Part shown: in pieces, positions 63,465-64,000 of the stretch
Layout: each line of letters starts with the position of its first letter
Numbering within the stretch: the stretch's first letter is position 1
Translations under genes and position numbers: made by a program
DNA from: Lepidodermella squamata
Taxonomy: Eukaryota > Gastrotricha
Assembly: GCA_047495785.1 (NCBI GenBank)
Contig: JBLDXI010000019.1
Location: 620,001 to 684,000 of the forward strand
Reading direction: 5' to 3'
Length of the DNA: 64,000 bases
The notes under the pieces: generated by a model
Database searches by the model: none
Told to the model about the DNA's origin: nothing
The model's input: only the letters and a program-made list of their open reading frames with translations

Positions 63465-64000
63465 TTAGTGCGAAGAGGCGAAAATCCGTCTCAAATGTGA
63501 TGAACTGGTCCAGGCTGGCATCCTGAAACCACCACTAGGATGAGGACTTATATCCTCATGATGCGCTGCAGTTGCAGGCCTCGATCTGGAATGCTTTTTG
63601 AGTTTCGTGAACAAAATCAGGCCGTTATTAATGGCGGCGAACAGGAAACTTGTGATAGCGGCAAGAATGGCCAAAGCTTGACTTGAGCGGGCAACAAGCA
63701 GTCCGATAGCCACTCCAGCTAGGATGATCGTAGCCAGTACGTACACGGCTGATGTGATTCGCCTCACTAACCATGCGGAGCGAGATCTGATGACGCGATT
63801 CTTCACTAGAGATCGAGCTCTAAAGGCTAAAAGCAGCGCCCTTACGAGATTTAAAACGAATCCCAAGCCAGCAATTGCAGTTAAAGCTGTTGAAATCGGA
63901 GACTTATATGTCAGTGACGAGAGGACGCTGCACTCTATAAACAGATGTTGGTGAACAACAAAGTGACTAGTCGCCGAAGAAGCATCCGCATCACGAACAG
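63465..64000 (-). CDS. Multi-pass membrane protein, 5' part outside window
   Basis: An open frame of at least 178 codons running off the right edge on the minus strand; the upstream residues VVHQHLFIECSVLSSLTYKS are in frame with the rest. Hydrophobic segments are about ISTALTAIAGLGFVLNLVRALLLAF, AVYVLATIILAGVAIGLLVA and ALAILAAITSFLFAAINNGLILF, then a basic, His/Ser-rich C-terminal tail. No in-frame ATG is certain in this window. It may be a four-TM protein; no family assigned. Confidence 0.55.
   Translation of the reverse strand, partial: VRDADASSATSHFVVHQHLFIECSVLSSLTYKSPISTALTAIAGLGFVLNLVRALLLAFRARSLVKNRVIRSRSAWLVRRITSAVYVLATIILAGVAIGLLVARSSQALAILAAITSFLFAAINNGLILFTKLKKHSRSRPATAAHHEDISPHPSGGFRMPAWTSSSHLRRIFASSH

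Noticed and set aside
1-64000. CRISPR arrays, operons or bacterial-type regulatory sites
   Set aside because: No regularly spaced direct repeats; intron-containing genes show the window is eukaryotic. No spliced-leader gene was recognised either.

Overview
The window is a compact eukaryotic (animal) genome segment, not a bacterial one. Almost every gene I could model is broken by very short GT-AG introns (about 45-60 bp, often ending in TTTCAG). The genes include a Cys-loop receptor, an S1 protease, mucin/SEA proteins and a single-pass mucin-like receptor, and they sit on both strands with intergenic gaps often under 1 kb. This looks like a small-genome invertebrate. My best but weak guess is an appendicularian tunicate (Oikopleura-like): introns near 50 bp, a GT6 (ABO-like) glycosyltransferase and one GC-AG intron. 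A tardigrade or nematode is not excluded.

Layout. 0-6.3 kb: two tandem genes made of L-type-lectin-like repeats, a Ser/Thr-rich linker and a SEA domain. 6.4-7.6 kb: two tandem small C2H2 zinc-finger genes. 8.5-12.2 kb: two tandem SLC18-like MFS transporters. 13.1-14.1 kb: a GT6-family glycosyltransferase. 14.2-16.8 kb: two membrane-anchored Smr-like proteins. 17.2-18.3 kb: an S1 serine protease with a complete triad. 19.1-21.8 kb: two tandem SDR (RDH-like) genes. 22.0-46.9 kb: three copies of an intronless VWA-domain gene of about 890 codons, interleaved with about 14 kb of mobile-element debris (LINE pieces, TIR and foldback elements, a MULE transposase). 48.1-50.0 kb: a nine-exon Cys-loop ligand-gated channel. 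50.4-52.0 kb: a small secreted protein and a membrane protein. 52-56 kb: a long non-coding stretch. 56.1-61.3 kb: an eleven-exon type I mucin-like receptor with a telomere-like repeat in its last intron. 62.3-63.1 kb: a UMP-CMP/adenylate-type kinase with a GC-AG intron. 63.5 kb to the edge: a partial membrane protein.

The main theme is local duplication: lectin-SEA x2, C2H2 x2, MFS x2, Smr x2, SDR x2 and VWA x3. The VWA array is the most unusual part. The copies are large, single-exon and nearly identical, they carry conserved flanks, and the repeated unit appears to include the 3' end of the neighbouring SDR gene. No operon or pathway linking the gene families is evident. All gene models below were built by hand from splice consensus, reading frame and paralogue comparison.
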